Positions 39,538 to 39,596 of a DNA stretch of 39,596 bases are shown here, piece by piece (within the stretch, counting starts at the first letter, position 1; each line of letters opens with the position of its first letter). The position numbers and the translations under genes were made by a program. The notes under the pieces are model-generated. The model ran no database searches, was not told the origin of the DNA, and saw only the letters and a list, made by a program, of their open reading frames with translations. Source of the stretch: a virus; IMG/VR virus record IMGVR_UViG_3300028388_000258, positions 1-39,596 of that record; one strand, given 5' to 3'.

Positions 39538-39596
39538 ATGATTCAAGATACCATCAAAATGACCGGCGAGTTGAAGATCACGGTCACAAACCCTGA
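39538..39596 (+). CDS. Start of a tail-region gene, cut by window end
   Basis: Nineteen codons are visible (MIQDTIKMTGELKITVTNP) with AGGAG six bases before ATG. The QDTIKMTGELKI opening recalls short phage tail-associated proteins of about 130-150 residues. The rest lies outside the window, so only the start can be supported. Confidence 0.65.
   Translation, partial: MIQDTIKMTGELKITVTNP

Noticed and set aside
39538-39596. Joining the window end to its start as a closed circle
   Set aside because: The last gene would stop after 23 codons and no overlap sequence is seen at the ends; the gene start looks like that of a longer protein, so the window is more likely cut.

Overview
The window looks like most of the genome of a lytic, podovirus-type marine phage (family-A DNA polymerase, P22/T7-style head genes, a very large internal virion protein, dense overlapping genes). 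No integrase, phage RNA polymerase, tRNA, CRISPR array or insertion sequence was recognised. The host cannot be named from sequence alone; the style fits phages of marine Proteobacteria.

Layout. (1) 1-9530, rightward: the end of a coiled-coil protein cut by the window edge, then an 8.7-kb gene for a 2,909-residue polyvalent virion protein. That gene has two zinc-peptidase motifs and, nested in another frame, a second recognisable small gene (4132-4380). (2) 9531-25610, leftward: replication and host-takeover genes. From the promoter end these are a short first gene followed by a terminator, small zinc and membrane proteins, a MoxR-ATPase / DUF3150 / VWA-metallopeptidase module, two unknown proteins, a proteasome-like fold protein, a DNA polymerase fused to HTH and DUF3310 domains, a Cas4-like nuclease, a VRR-NUC nuclease, an SNF2-type helicase, an SSB-like protein, an HTH protein and an AEP primase-helicase. 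(3) 25611-26224: an AT-rich control region without genes, with short repeats, palindromes and a leftward promoter. (4) 26225-27127, leftward: three small genes separated by hairpins, two of which are identical copies. (5) 27128-27446: a divergent control region. (6) 27447-39596, rightward: HNH endonuclease, terminase subunits, terminator and promoter, portal, scaffold, capsid, three tiny basic proteins, head-tail adaptors, a BppU-like protein, an Asp-rich repeat fibre and a gene cut by the window end.

How it works together. Leftward genes appear to be read from sigma70-like promoters (CTTGACA, 17 bp, A/C-ATACT) by host RNA polymerase. They replicate DNA (primase-helicase, polymerase, SSB, nucleases) and probably remodel host functions (MoxR/VWA set). 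Rightward genes package DNA and build the particle. The two rightward blocks lie at the two ends of the window and would join into one late block if the genome is circularly permuted. Functions were assigned from motifs read by eye; no database search was run.
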